Source of the DNA: Ensifer sp. BR816
Lineage (GTDB): Bacteria; Pseudomonadota; Alphaproteobacteria; Rhizobiales; Rhizobiaceae
Length of the DNA stretch: 64,000 bases
Direction: 5' to 3'
NCBI RefSeq assembly: GCF_000378985.1
Contig: NZ_KB905370.1
Coordinates: 3,431,342-3,495,341 of the forward strand
The position numbers and the translations under genes are program-made. Shown here in pieces: positions 8,102 through 16,515 of this stretch; positions within the stretch are counted from its first letter, which is position 1, and each line of letters opens with the position of its first letter. Under the pieces are notes generated by a model that made no database searches, was not told the origin of the DNA, and saw nothing but the letters and a program-made list of their open reading frames with translations.

Positions 8102-10813
8102 ATGACCTGCGCGACCCTACCCGATCTCGCTTCGCGTACGGGAGCTCTGGTCGGTAACGAGGGTGTCGGACTTACCGAAGAAGAGGCTCGCCTGCGCCTT
8201 GCGCAATTTGGCGAGAACAGCCTTCCCGAACCACAAGCCTCTTCGCTGGCGATTACTTTCCTGCGCCAGTTCCGCAGCCCGCTGATCTATATCCTGCTGG
8301 CCGCGGCACTTGTGTCTGTCATTGTTAGCGATTTAAAAGATGCGCTTTTCATCGGCATTGTGCTCATCGCAAACGGCATCATCGGGTCTCTGCAGGAGCA
8401 CACCGCTAGCAAAGCCGCATTGGCATTGCGCCGGCTGGAGCAGCCGAATGCGAACGTCATCCGCAATGGACGGTTGCGGGAAATCGACGCTCGGCTCCTG
8501 GTGCCGGGCGACATGGTGGCTATTGAGGCGGGCGGACGCGTACCGGCCGACATCCGGCTCCTGTCGGCGACCGATCTTGTTTGTGACGAGTCCCTGCTCA
8601 CCGGTGAATCAGCACCGGTGCACAAACCCGGCCCGGTCGCCGAGGCTGCTCCTGGAGAGGGCGGGCGCCCCATGGCCTTTGCGGGCACTCTGGTTACGCG
8701 CGGTCGCGGACGTGGCGTTGTCGTCGCCACGGCTGCGGCCACAGAGATGGGAAAGATTGCCGCAGAGATTGGCAAGGCGTCCGTCACCAAGCCCCCATTG
8801 ATGATCAGGTTGGAGCGCTTCTCTCGGCTCATCGCGTGGATTGTCGCGGCTGCCGTCGCTCTTCTCGTCCTTGTTGGAATTGCCCGCGCGATGACGCTCA
8901 ACGAGCTGTTCATGATGTCCGTAGGACTGGCGGTAAGCGCAATCCCTGAAGGCCTGCCGATAGCGATCTCGGTCGCGCTGGCAATCAGCATGCGCCGTAT
9001 GGCCAAAACACACGTTATTGTGCGCCGAATGGCCGCCGTGGAAGCTCTCGGCTCCTGCACGATAGTTGCCACCGATAAGACCGGCACATTGACGCTCAAT
9101 GAACTAACCGTGACGGATATCCGCTTGCCGGACGGCACCGATATGGTCTGCGATACGGCCGCCGATCTGGACGCCTGGACGATCCACGGCGATGGAACCC
9201 CTCCCCCGGAGGCACGGGAACGTGCCCTTGCCTTGTTCAAGGCCGCGTCGCTGCCCAACGAAGGATCGCTGGTCAGGGAAGCGAACGGCTGGACCTCCGT
9301 GGGCGATACGGTCGACGTTGCATTACTCGCAGCCGCCTACAAGGCGGGCCTCCCGCGGAAGGATATCGAGAATGACTATCCTCTTGTCGCCCGGATTTCC
9401 TATGAGCCGGACCTCAAATACGCTGCCTCATTCCACCGGCACGGCGACAGCGTTCGCATCTTTGTCAAAGGAGCCGCGGAGACCCTGATCGACATGGCCG
9501 ACCGGATGGACATGGCCGGTCGTGCCGAGCCGATCGATCGGGAAGCCCTGCTGCGGCAAAAGGAAGAGATGGCCTCGCGTGGGCTGCGAGTCCTTGCCTT
9601 TGCGGAGGGCGAAACGGCGATCGAGTCGGATGGAGGCTACGGTCGGCACCTCCTCGTCGATCTGGTTTTCCTAGGCCTTGCCGGAATGCAGGATCCGGTG
9701 CGGCCGGAGGTGCCGCAGGCAATTCGCGATTGCCACTCAGCAGGCGTGGACGTGGCGATGGTCACTGGCGACGATCCTAAGACCGCAGCGGCAATCGCCA
9801 CCGATGCCGGGCTGATCTTCACTCAAGATCAGGTCGTCACCGGCGAAGACGTGCGCAGGGCTGAGGAAAATGGACCGGAGAGCCTCGACGACCTGACCCG
9901 TCGCGGCCGCATCTATGCGCGCGTCGCCCCCGCGCAAAAGCTGGCGATCGCCCTCTCGCTGTCTCGCAACGGCCACTTCGTCGCCGTGACGGGCGACGGC
10001 GTCAACGATGCGCCTGCCTTGAAGCATGCACATATCGGCGTGGCCATGGGTCACAAGGGCACCGAGGTCGCCAAGGAGAGTGCCGACATCGTCATTACCG
10101 ACGACAATTTCGCATCGATCGTGAGCGGCATCCGAGAGGGCCGCGTCGCCTACGCCAACATTCGCAAGGTCATCTTCATGCTGATGTCGACGGGTGCCGC
10201 AGAGCTGCTGCTGTTTTTGTTGGCGATTCCCCTCGGTATGCCGATGCCGCTGCTGCCGGTGCAGTTGCTCTGGCTCAACCTCGTGACCAACGGCATCCAG
10301 GATGTGGCGCTCGCGGGCGAGCGGCCGGAGGGCGATGAACTTGCGCAGGCACCTCGCAAGCCGAGCGAGCCGATCTTCGATGGAGTGATGATCCGGCGGA
10401 TCTTGCAATCTGCCGTTGTCATGGGCGGCGGAGGGTTCGCAATGTTTTACCTCGCGCTGCAACAGGGCTACGGCGAAAGCGAGGCACGCAATCTGCTGCT
10501 GCTGCTCTTCGTCCTGTTCGAGAACTTCCAGACCTTTGCAAGCCGTTCCGAACGCAAGTCCGCCTTCGCGCTCGGCGTCTTCGGCAACCCGCTGCTGCTC
10601 TTCAGCATTCTAGCCGCCCAGGCGCTCCATATCGCCGCCATGTACACGCCCATCCTCAGTGACATCCTGCAAGTCGCACCGATATCATTGTACGAATGGG
10701 CAATCCTGCTGATTGCGGCGTCCTCCGTCCTGTTCATGATGGAATTCGACAAATGGCGGGTTCGTGCGAGCGCCCGTCGACATGCGCGCCTTGTCCGTTC
10801 AACACGGTCGTGA
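8102..10813 (+). CDS. Cation-transporting P-type ATPase, P2A (Ca2+-like) type
   Basis: The 903-residue protein shows TGES, IPEGLP in the fourth membrane helix, ATDKTGTLT with the phosphorylated Asp at 325, VTGDDPKTA, and VTGDGVNDAPALK, plus a C-terminal six-helix block. IPEGLP is typical of P2 ATPases of the SERCA type; the exported cation is likely Ca2+ or another divalent ion but is not determined. An in-frame GTG exists at 8093, but ATG 8102 has GGAG eight bases upstream and is preferred. It follows the BON gene by 14 bp. Its last 15 bases overlap the 3' end of the convergent kinase gene. Confidence 0.9.
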   Translation: MTCATLPDLASRTGALVGNEGVGLTEEEARLRLAQFGENSLPEPQASSLAITFLRQFRSPLIYILLAAALVSVIVSDLKDALFIGIVLIANGIIGSLQEHTASKAALALRRLEQPNANVIRNGRLREIDARLLVPGDMVAIEAGGRVPADIRLLSATDLVCDESLLTGESAPVHKPGPVAEAAPGEGGRPMAFAGTLVTRGRGRGVVVATAAATEMGKIAAEIGKASVTKPPLMIRLERFSRLIAWIVAAAVALLVLVGIARAMTLNELFMMSVGLAVSAIPEGLPIAISVALAISMRRMAKTHVIVRRMAAVEALGSCTIVATDKTGTLTLNELTVTDIRLPDGTDMVCDTAADLDAWTIHGDGTPPPEARERALALFKAASLPNEGSLVREANGWTSVGDTVDVALLAAAYKAGLPRKDIENDYPLVARISYEPDLKYAASFHRHGDSVRIFVKGAAETLIDMADRMDMAGRAEPIDREALLRQKEEMASRGLRVLAFAEGETAIESDGGYGRHLLVDLVFLGLAGMQDPVRPEVPQAIRDCHSAGVDVAMVTGDDPKTAAAIATDAGLIFTQDQVVTGEDVRRAEENGPESLDDLTRRGRIYARVAPAQKLAIALSLSRNGHFVAVTGDGVNDAPALKHAHIGVAMGHKGTEVAKESADIVITDDNFASIVSGIREGRVAYANIRKVIFMLMSTGAAELLLFLLAIPLGMPMPLLPVQLLWLNLVTNGIQDVALAGERPEGDELAQAPRKPSEPIFDGVMIRRILQSAVVMGGGGFAMFYLALQQGYGESEARNLLLLLFVLFENFQTFASRSERKSAFALGVFGNPLLLFSILAAQALHIAAMYTPILSDILQVAPISLYEWAILLIAASSVLFMMEFDKWRVRASARRHARLVRSTRS

Positions 10814-12331
10814 GTCACCGGCAAGCTTCAGGATTTCTGCGACGATTTTGTTTGCTGGCTGATTGGCATCCATTCTGTGCCAATCGATGCCGCCGAGGTC
10901 GTAAGCCAGTTGCCGGGAAAGGACATTCAGGTCGGCATCGGAGGGCCCTACGGTCCTTTCCGCCACGCGGCTTCGAAGGACGGATGGGCTCGCGTCCAGC
11001 CAGATGGCCGTGCATGGAACGTGAGCGTCACGCGCAGCCGCCTCGATGCGCCGACGATTGGGGAGCTTGTCAAAGACGGCTTCCGCGACCACGGATCCTC
11101 CCGCACGCAGGATCGCGGATGTCCGGGACGTCATCTCGCCGTAAACCTTCTCCGAAATCTCCGAACGATAGGCGTCCGCGGGGAGTCGCGTTTCGGCGAC
11201 CACGTCGAACATCGCCTTGCGGACGCGATCGCTCTCAATGATCCGCGCGCCCGGAGGCGAACCGCACTGCGCAGCCAACATCTCTGCTACGGTCGTTTTG
11301 CCGGAACCACTCAACCCGCCGATGACGATCAACCGAGGCGGCTTCGGTTCAAGCAGGAGAAGCGCCAGGTCGAAATAGGATCGGGCCTCGGCGACGAGCG
11401 CGTCCGATCGCCCGCCACTCTCTTCGATCTGGGTGGCTGTCACATGCGCCCTCACCGCAGCGCGGATCGCCATAAAGTAAGGCAGCAGCACGAAGCCATC
11501 CTCGTCGCCCGATTCGTCGAGATACCGGTTCATGGTGAGATTGGCGAGTTGCGGAAAACCGCGGTGCCAAAGATCCATGAGCAGAAAAGCAAGGTCGTAC
11601 AGCGTATCGACGGTAGCGATCTGATCGCTGAACTCGATGCAGTCGAACAGCCGTGGCTCTCCGTCGAGCAGGCATATGTTGCGCAGATGCAGATCACCGT
11701 GGCATCGCCTGAGCTTGCCGGCTGCCTCACGCGCATCGAGCAGCGGTGCATAAGCCGCGAGGTTGCGCTCGAACGCATGTTCGAATTCGGCAAGCGTGGC
11801 TGGGTCGAAGAGCCGGCTTGTGGCAAAGCCGGCCGCGTTGACACGGAGCACGGCGGCGATGTTGGCGGAGCCGGATCCCTGGTGGACAATCGGGGCCTCG
11901 CGATGAAAGCGGGCGATCATGCGAGCCGTCCGGGTCATCAGCCCGGCATTCAGCCTACCGTCCACCGCCCTGCGATCGAACAGCGCCTCCTGGTCGAAAC
12001 GGACCATTTCGATGACCGCATCGAGGAGCTCTTCGCCCTCATCATAGGCAAGGCGACCGTCGCGACTACGCATGATGCGGCGCACGCCGAGATACAAGCC
12101 AGGCGCAGTGGCGCCGTTCAGCTCGACCTCCTTCTCGCAGGCCGCGAGCCTCAGTTCGGGCGTCGAGAAATCGACATAGGGAAGCTTCACTGCACGCTTC
12201 AATTTCAAGGCGCGATTCCCCACAAGGAAGATGCGGGAGATATGCGTCTCGATGGTTTTGATCTCATTGACGCCGTGAGAACGAGGTTCATTCAAGAACG
12301 CGATTGCCGCCGACTGATCTTGTGCAAGCAT
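10799..12331 (-). CDS. Aminoglycoside-phosphotransferase-like / P-loop kinase fusion
   Basis: The 510-residue protein has two parts. Residues about 1-330 resemble the APH/choline-kinase fold, with the catalytic-loop-like CHGDLHLRNICLLDGEP followed by FDCIEF. Residues about 335-510 form an AAA/zeta-toxin-like P-loop kinase with Walker A GGLSGSGKTT. Proteins of this combined type are widespread in proteobacteria, but the substrate is unknown. The gene is divergent from a UspA gene, with a FixK-type box between them (12443-12456), and its 3' end overlaps the ATPase by 15 bp. Confidence 0.85.
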   Translation of the reverse strand: MLAQDQSAAIAFLNEPRSHGVNEIKTIETHISRIFLVGNRALKLKRAVKLPYVDFSTPELRLAACEKEVELNGATAPGLYLGVRRIMRSRDGRLAYDEGEELLDAVIEMVRFDQEALFDRRAVDGRLNAGLMTRTARMIARFHREAPIVHQGSGSANIAAVLRVNAAGFATSRLFDPATLAEFEHAFERNLAAYAPLLDAREAAGKLRRCHGDLHLRNICLLDGEPRLFDCIEFSDQIATVDTLYDLAFLLMDLWHRGFPQLANLTMNRYLDESGDEDGFVLLPYFMAIRAAVRAHVTATQIEESGGRSDALVAEARSYFDLALLLLEPKPPRLIVIGGLSGSGKTTVAEMLAAQCGSPPGARIIESDRVRKAMFDVVAETRLPADAYRSEISEKVYGEMTSRTSAILRAGGSVVAEAVFDKLPNRRRIEAAARDAHVPCTAIWLDASPSVLRSRVAERTVGPSDADLNVLSRQLAYDLGGIDWHRMDANQPANKIVAEILKLAGDSRPC

Positions 12332-12442
12332 GTTTATACGCCTCGCTCAGCGCGTCTTTCCGCGCTCACATTCAGGATGCCCCGCCGCGGCTTCGAGGCT
12401 GGGACGCCATGAAAATGATGAGCCGCGCCAGATTGCTTCTCA

Positions 12443-12456
12443 TTGATACGGATCAA
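12443..12456. promoter_or_regulatory. FixK/FNR-type box TTGATACGGATCAA
   Basis: Exact TTGA-N6-TCAA (inner bases T..A) between the divergent kinase-fusion gene (start 12331) and the UspA gene (start 12573). Its centre is about 118-123 bp from either start. Confidence 0.72.
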
Positions 12457-12572
12457 CGCTCGACCAAGCGATTTCTGTATGATTGAAGCTAAATTCATTC
12501 AGACCGTGGATCGTTTGCGAAAGGGAGGCGCTTCTTCCGATGAGATCGCGCGAGACCACAAAGGAGGGCGGC

Positions 12573-13094
12573 ATGACCAAGCACATTCTTGCCGCAACCG
12601 ATGGATCCGACAAAGCTCGAGAAGCAGTAGCGATGGCGGCGAACTTGGCCAAAGGGCTCGGTGCAAGGCTTACCATCCTTCATGTCGTCTTGCATGGGCT
12701 GAGAGCGGCAGAGGCCGGCCGCCTCGCCGAAGCGGAGCGTGTCCTACGTCGCGTCACGGCCACCGCTGTACCGCGAATGGAGAACCGGCCCGCCTCGATG
12801 GGCGACCTCTTCGAGACATCGCCGGGCGGCATCGGCGAGATCGTTGCGGTTCTCGGTGACGGCATTGCCGAGGAGGCGGCCGACGAAGCGCGCAGCATTG
12901 GTGCAAGCAACGTGGATACGCGCGTGGAGCTCGGCGATTATGCCGAGACTATTCTTTCGGTCGCCCAGGAAATCGGAGCGGACATGATCGTCGTCGGCAG
13001 TCGTGGGCTGGGCCGATTTCGCGGCATGCTGCTTGGGAGCGTTTCGCGGAAGATCGCCCAACATGCACATTGCTCTGTCATGGTAGTGCGCTGA
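12573..13094 (+). CDS. Universal stress protein, single UspA domain
   Basis: The 173-residue protein starts MTKHILAATDGSDKA and ends with GSRGLGRFRGMLLGSVSRK, the G-2x-G-9x-G(S/T) loop of ATP-binding UspA proteins. An in-frame ATG at 12483 would add 30 residues of unlikely composition; ATG 12573 is chosen because AAAGGAGGG precedes it. A FixK-type box lies about 120 bp upstream. Unlike the tandem paralogues at 4.9-6.8 kb it is a single-domain form with an intact nucleotide loop. Confidence 0.9.
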   Translation: MTKHILAATDGSDKAREAVAMAANLAKGLGARLTILHVVLHGLRAAEAGRLAEAERVLRRVTATAVPRMENRPASMGDLFETSPGGIGEIVAVLGDGIAEEAADEARSIGASNVDTRVELGDYAETILSVAQEIGADMIVVGSRGLGRFRGMLLGSVSRKIAQHAHCSVMVVR

Positions 13095-13191
13095 GCTAAT
13101 GCCACGAGGAGGTTATAAGGCGCACTTCCCTCCCCGTTCTCAGCAATGCCTGCTCCGCGGAACCAGCCGGCTAGCTCACATGCGGAAGCCG

Positions 13192-13869
13192 TTAACGCTG
13201 CTGAATGAACCTGCTTTGCCAGCGCCGGGGTATTTGGACCGCGACTCCCGTCAAAACCAGGGCAGCGACCGACGGCAGCCATAGAGCGAGGCTGCCCATT
13301 TGTTGCACGAAAACCGCCCCGGAAATTGCTCCTGCCATCATGCCGAGCCACGGCACGATTTGAATGACCCAATGCGTGTTGCGGATGCCCATCGCCCAGC
13401 GTCCCAATCCTCGTCCGAAGCGGGACAGTGCGCCGGTGACATATGTTAGCCCAACCGGCAGCCCTTCGATCTGCTCGACGGAGGCATTGATGGCCCCCAT
13501 GGCAAAGATAAGTAGAAGGAAACGCAGCTCTCTTTGATCACCTAGCAGCGCCGCGCATGCGAGCAGCACGGATACAAGCAACAAAACAGCTTGCGGCCTG
13601 AACCTGATCGAGACCATCACTCCCGCGGCGTTCCCGATCACGAAGGCGATTAGTCCCACGATGAGAAGCACTCCCCGTGCGACGTCGCCTTGCACGAGGG
13701 AGACGGATGCGCGAGTCGTGTTGCCGCTCATGAAGGACACGAAGTCTCCGAGGGACATGAGGCCGATGGCATCGGTCATGCCTGCAAGGAACGAGATTCC
13801 AGCGACGAGCGCCAAACCAACAGAACTCCTCTGACGCTTAATGATGCGCCGCCGCCGCTGTACCGTCAT
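13192..13869 (-). CDS. YoaK/DUF1275-family membrane protein
   Basis: The 225-residue protein is very hydrophobic, with about six membrane segments, and shows the family marks GLALVAGISFLAGMTDAIG near the N terminus and FVSFMSGNTT. The YoaK (DUF1275) family lies in the inner membrane and has no firmly known function. A TTG in frame at 13926 is possible, but ATG 13869 gives the usual family length; neither has a strong ribosome site. It is divergent from the Nia-like ATPase. Confidence 0.8.
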   Translation of the reverse strand: MTVQRRRRIIKRQRSSVGLALVAGISFLAGMTDAIGLMSLGDFVSFMSGNTTRASVSLVQGDVARGVLLIVGLIAFVIGNAAGVMVSIRFRPQAVLLLVSVLLACAALLGDQRELRFLLLIFAMGAINASVEQIEGLPVGLTYVTGALSRFGRGLGRWAMGIRNTHWVIQIVPWLGMMAGAISGAVFVQQMGSLALWLPSVAALVLTGVAVQIPRRWQSRFIQQR

Positions 13870-14002
13870 TTGTGATAATCCAATTGTAGCCCAGCCAAGG
13901 AAAGCAAACGCGGCCCGGAGTTGCAAGATCGCATGCGCGCAAGAAGGGCGCCGCCATCCACTTCGTCATGCAGCTTTTTACCTTGGCGGCCGTGCAGCGC
14001 TT

Positions 14003-14016
14003 TTGCGCGGGATCAA
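14003..14016 (+). promoter_or_regulatory. Imperfect FixK/FNR-type box TTGCGCGGGATCAA
   Basis: One mismatch (TTGC for TTGA) to TTGA-N6-TCAA. Its centre is about 58 bp before the inferred TTG start of the Nia-like ATPase, the same geometry as the other boxes in the island. Confidence 0.45.
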
Positions 14017-14067
14017 GGTAACGATCCCGTCATCGAATATCCTTCACGAGATCTGAGGGAGAGCACC

Positions 14068-16395
14068 TTGAGCAAGAGCCGAGGCTTCGAGCCATTTTGG
14101 CAAGGTGGAGAGCTGGGCAAACGTCTTCTCCTTGTCGTCATCACTTTAGCGTTGATCGCAGGCGCTGTCGCTTGGCTCGCGGGACGTCCCGACATTAGCG
14201 CCTCGTCTTGGGCCGCCGGGACGGCGGTTATCCTTGCGAGCCTCATTACCGAGATCGCGATCAGCCTCGGAAGGAAGGAATTCGGGCTGGATCTCATCGC
14301 AGCCCTCGCAATGGGCGGCGCCCTGCTTCTCAGCGAATACCTCACCGGCAGCATTGTTGCACTGATGTATACGGGTGGACAGGCGCTCGAGGATCTCGCT
14401 CAAAGACGGGCACGCCGAGAACTAACGGCGCTGCTCAATCGGGTACCACGTACCGCCGCTCGCTACGCGGACGGGCAGTTGCAGGAAGTTTCCGTCGAAG
14501 AGCTGAGCCCTGGAGACCGTATCCTGGTACGCGGCGGCGAGGTGGTGCCCGTTGACGGAAGCGTTACGGATGGCACCGCCGTTCTGGACGAGTCAGCCCT
14601 GACGGGCGAGGCGATGCCGGTTCGCCGCTGCTTGGGCGAGCCAGTGATGAGCGGCACGACGAACGCCGGCGGCGCCTTCGAGATGCTTGCCTCAAATGCG
14701 GCGCGCGACAGTACCTATGCGGCAATCGTCAGACTGGTGGAGGAGGCAAGGTCCGCGAAGGCGCCCATCGTACGGCTCGCCGACCGCTATGCGCTTGTGT
14801 TTCTCGCGGTGACGCTACTCCTGGCCGGAGGCGCCTGGGCCGCGAGTGGTGATGCTATTCGTGCGCTCGCCGTCCTGGTCATTGCAACACCGTGCCCGCT
14901 GATTCTCGCGGTCCCGGTGGCGATAATCTCGGGCGTCTCCCGCTGTGCTGGTAAAGGCGTGCTTGTGAAAAGCGGCGGCGCCCTCGAGATGCTCGCCCGC
15001 ATGAAAACGGTGGTCCTCGACAAGACCGGAACGATTACCGATGGTCGCGCTCGTCTTATCGAGATCAAATCCCGGTCCGATGTCGACCCTCTGGAAGCGC
15101 TGCGTCTCGCGGCATCGCTCGATCAGGGCTCACACCATGTCATCGCGCGTGCGCTGGTCGCAGCCGCAAGAGAGCGGGGATTAAAACTTGTCGCACCATC
15201 TGGATCCAGTGAAGCGGCGGGTTCCGGCGTGACCGGCCACATAGATGGTCGCGAAATTGCGGTGGGCGGCTGGGATTTCGTCAACGCCAGGATCGAGGAG
15301 ACCGCCTTCTCCCAAGAGGTCCGAAAATGGATTAGGAGGGAGGGCACCGTCTCGGTTCTCGCCGCCAAGGAAGGGATTCTGGTGGGCGCGTTTCTGCTGG
15401 CGGACGAGGTCCGGCCGGAGGCGGGCACTGTGCTAAGGCAATTGCGCGAAGCCGGCGTTGACCGGATCGTACTGGCGACCGGGGATCGCACCGAACTCGC
15501 GGAAAGCCTGCAGTCCTTCCTGGGTCTGGACTGCGTCGTCGCCGAATTGAAGCCGGAAGACAAAATCCGCATTGTGGAAGCGGAAAAATCGGCAGGCCCG
15601 GTCATGATGGTCGGCGACGGCGTCAACGATGCGCCGGCACTCGCCGCCGCTGACGTCGGGGTGGCCATGGGCGCGCGCGGGGCGGCTGCCTCCTCCGAAG
15701 CGGCCGACGTCGTCATCCTCGTGGACAGGCTCGACCGCCTCGTCAGCGCCATCCGGATCGCACACCGCTCACGCGCCATCGCCCTCCAAAGCGTCTATAT
15801 GGGGATGGGCTTGTCCGTCGCCGGAATGATCACCGCCGCTCTGGGCTACCTGACACCGGTTCAGGGCGCCCTCTTGCAGGAAGCGATCGACGTCGTCGCA
15901 ATCCTGAATGCGCTGCGGGCGCTTAGTCATCCCTTCCGCGGCTGGCGGAAAACAGCACTTTTGCCGTATGCGGAGCTCCTGGAACTCGAAGCCGAGCATC
16001 GCGCCCTGATGGATGTGGTGGACGAGATACGACATACGACCGAACGCATCCAGCACCTTTCCGAATCGGAAGTCCGCAACGAGCTTGCGGCCTTGGACGC
16101 TCTGCTGCGACGACGTCTTCTGCCGCACGAGCGGCAGGACGACGAGGAACTCTATCCAAGACTACGTAGACAGGCGGGTACGCCGGATGCCTTTGCGGGC
16201 ATGAGCAGAACTCACATGGAGATCCAGCGCCAGGTCCACAGCCTGAGTTCTCTTCGAAAGGCCTTAGGTGAGCATGGGCCGAGCCCGGCGCAGCGCTACG
16301 AGATTCAGCGCCTGCTTCACGGGCTCGAAGCGATCACCCGGCTGCACTTTGCCCAGGAACTGGAAATCTATCGGTCGCTGGAGGACGAGAACTAG
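14068..16395 (+). CDS. nia: P1B-type metal ATPase with C-terminal hemerythrin domain (Nia-like, P1B-5)
   Basis: This is a 775-residue heavy-metal ATPase without an N-terminal metal-binding domain. Key motifs are TGEAMP, the membrane metal motif TPCPL (T274-L278), DKTGTITDG (Asp318) and GDGVNDAPAL. From about residue 630 a hemerythrin-like domain follows, with His644 (EAEHRAL), PHERQDDEELYP, RTHMEIQ and LHFAQELEIY as likely di-iron ligands. TPCP plus a hemerythrin tail is the hallmark of P1B-5 pumps such as S. meliloti Nia, which exports Ni2+/Fe2+. An upstream TTG at 13921 is in frame, but TTG 14068 is chosen because GAGGGAG precedes it at good spacing. An imperfect FixK box lies upstream. Confidence 0.85.
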   Translation: MSKSRGFEPFWQGGELGKRLLLVVITLALIAGAVAWLAGRPDISASSWAAGTAVILASLITEIAISLGRKEFGLDLIAALAMGGALLLSEYLTGSIVALMYTGGQALEDLAQRRARRELTALLNRVPRTAARYADGQLQEVSVEELSPGDRILVRGGEVVPVDGSVTDGTAVLDESALTGEAMPVRRCLGEPVMSGTTNAGGAFEMLASNAARDSTYAAIVRLVEEARSAKAPIVRLADRYALVFLAVTLLLAGGAWAASGDAIRALAVLVIATPCPLILAVPVAIISGVSRCAGKGVLVKSGGALEMLARMKTVVLDKTGTITDGRARLIEIKSRSDVDPLEALRLAASLDQGSHHVIARALVAAARERGLKLVAPSGSSEAAGSGVTGHIDGREIAVGGWDFVNARIEETAFSQEVRKWIRREGTVSVLAAKEGILVGAFLLADEVRPEAGTVLRQLREAGVDRIVLATGDRTELAESLQSFLGLDCVVAELKPEDKIRIVEAEKSAGPVMMVGDGVNDAPALAAADVGVAMGARGAAASSEAADVVILVDRLDRLVSAIRIAHRSRAIALQSVYMGMGLSVAGMITAALGYLTPVQGALLQEAIDVVAILNALRALSHPFRGWRKTALLPYAELLELEAEHRALMDVVDEIRHTTERIQHLSESEVRNELAALDALLRRRLLPHERQDDEELYPRLRRQAGTPDAFAGMSRTHMEIQRQVHSLSSLRKALGEHGPSPAQRYEIQRLLHGLEAITRLHFAQELEIYRSLEDEN

Positions 16396-16444
16396 GACGG
16401 GTTGGAGGTCGTTACGAATGCTGTTCCCTCCATCATCGATCCGT

Positions 16445-16458
16445 TTGACGAACATCAA
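16445..16458. promoter_or_regulatory. Orphan FixK/FNR-type box TTGACGAACATCAA
   Basis: Exact TTGA-N6-TCAA between the 3' ends of the convergent Nia-like ATPase and cyclase genes. No supported gene starts next to it. The surrounding bases closely match the box at 19947, including the following AAAGTC. Confidence 0.5.
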
Positions 16459-16515
16459 AGTCAGGGAAGCCTTCCTCCCGTTTGCTGGGTAGAGTTCAAA
16501 ATCTGCACCGGCGCT

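Noticed and set aside
10877-12412. 511-codon plus-strand frame
   Set aside because: It lies opposite the kinase fusion, which has clear APH and Walker motifs; high GC creates the shadow frame.
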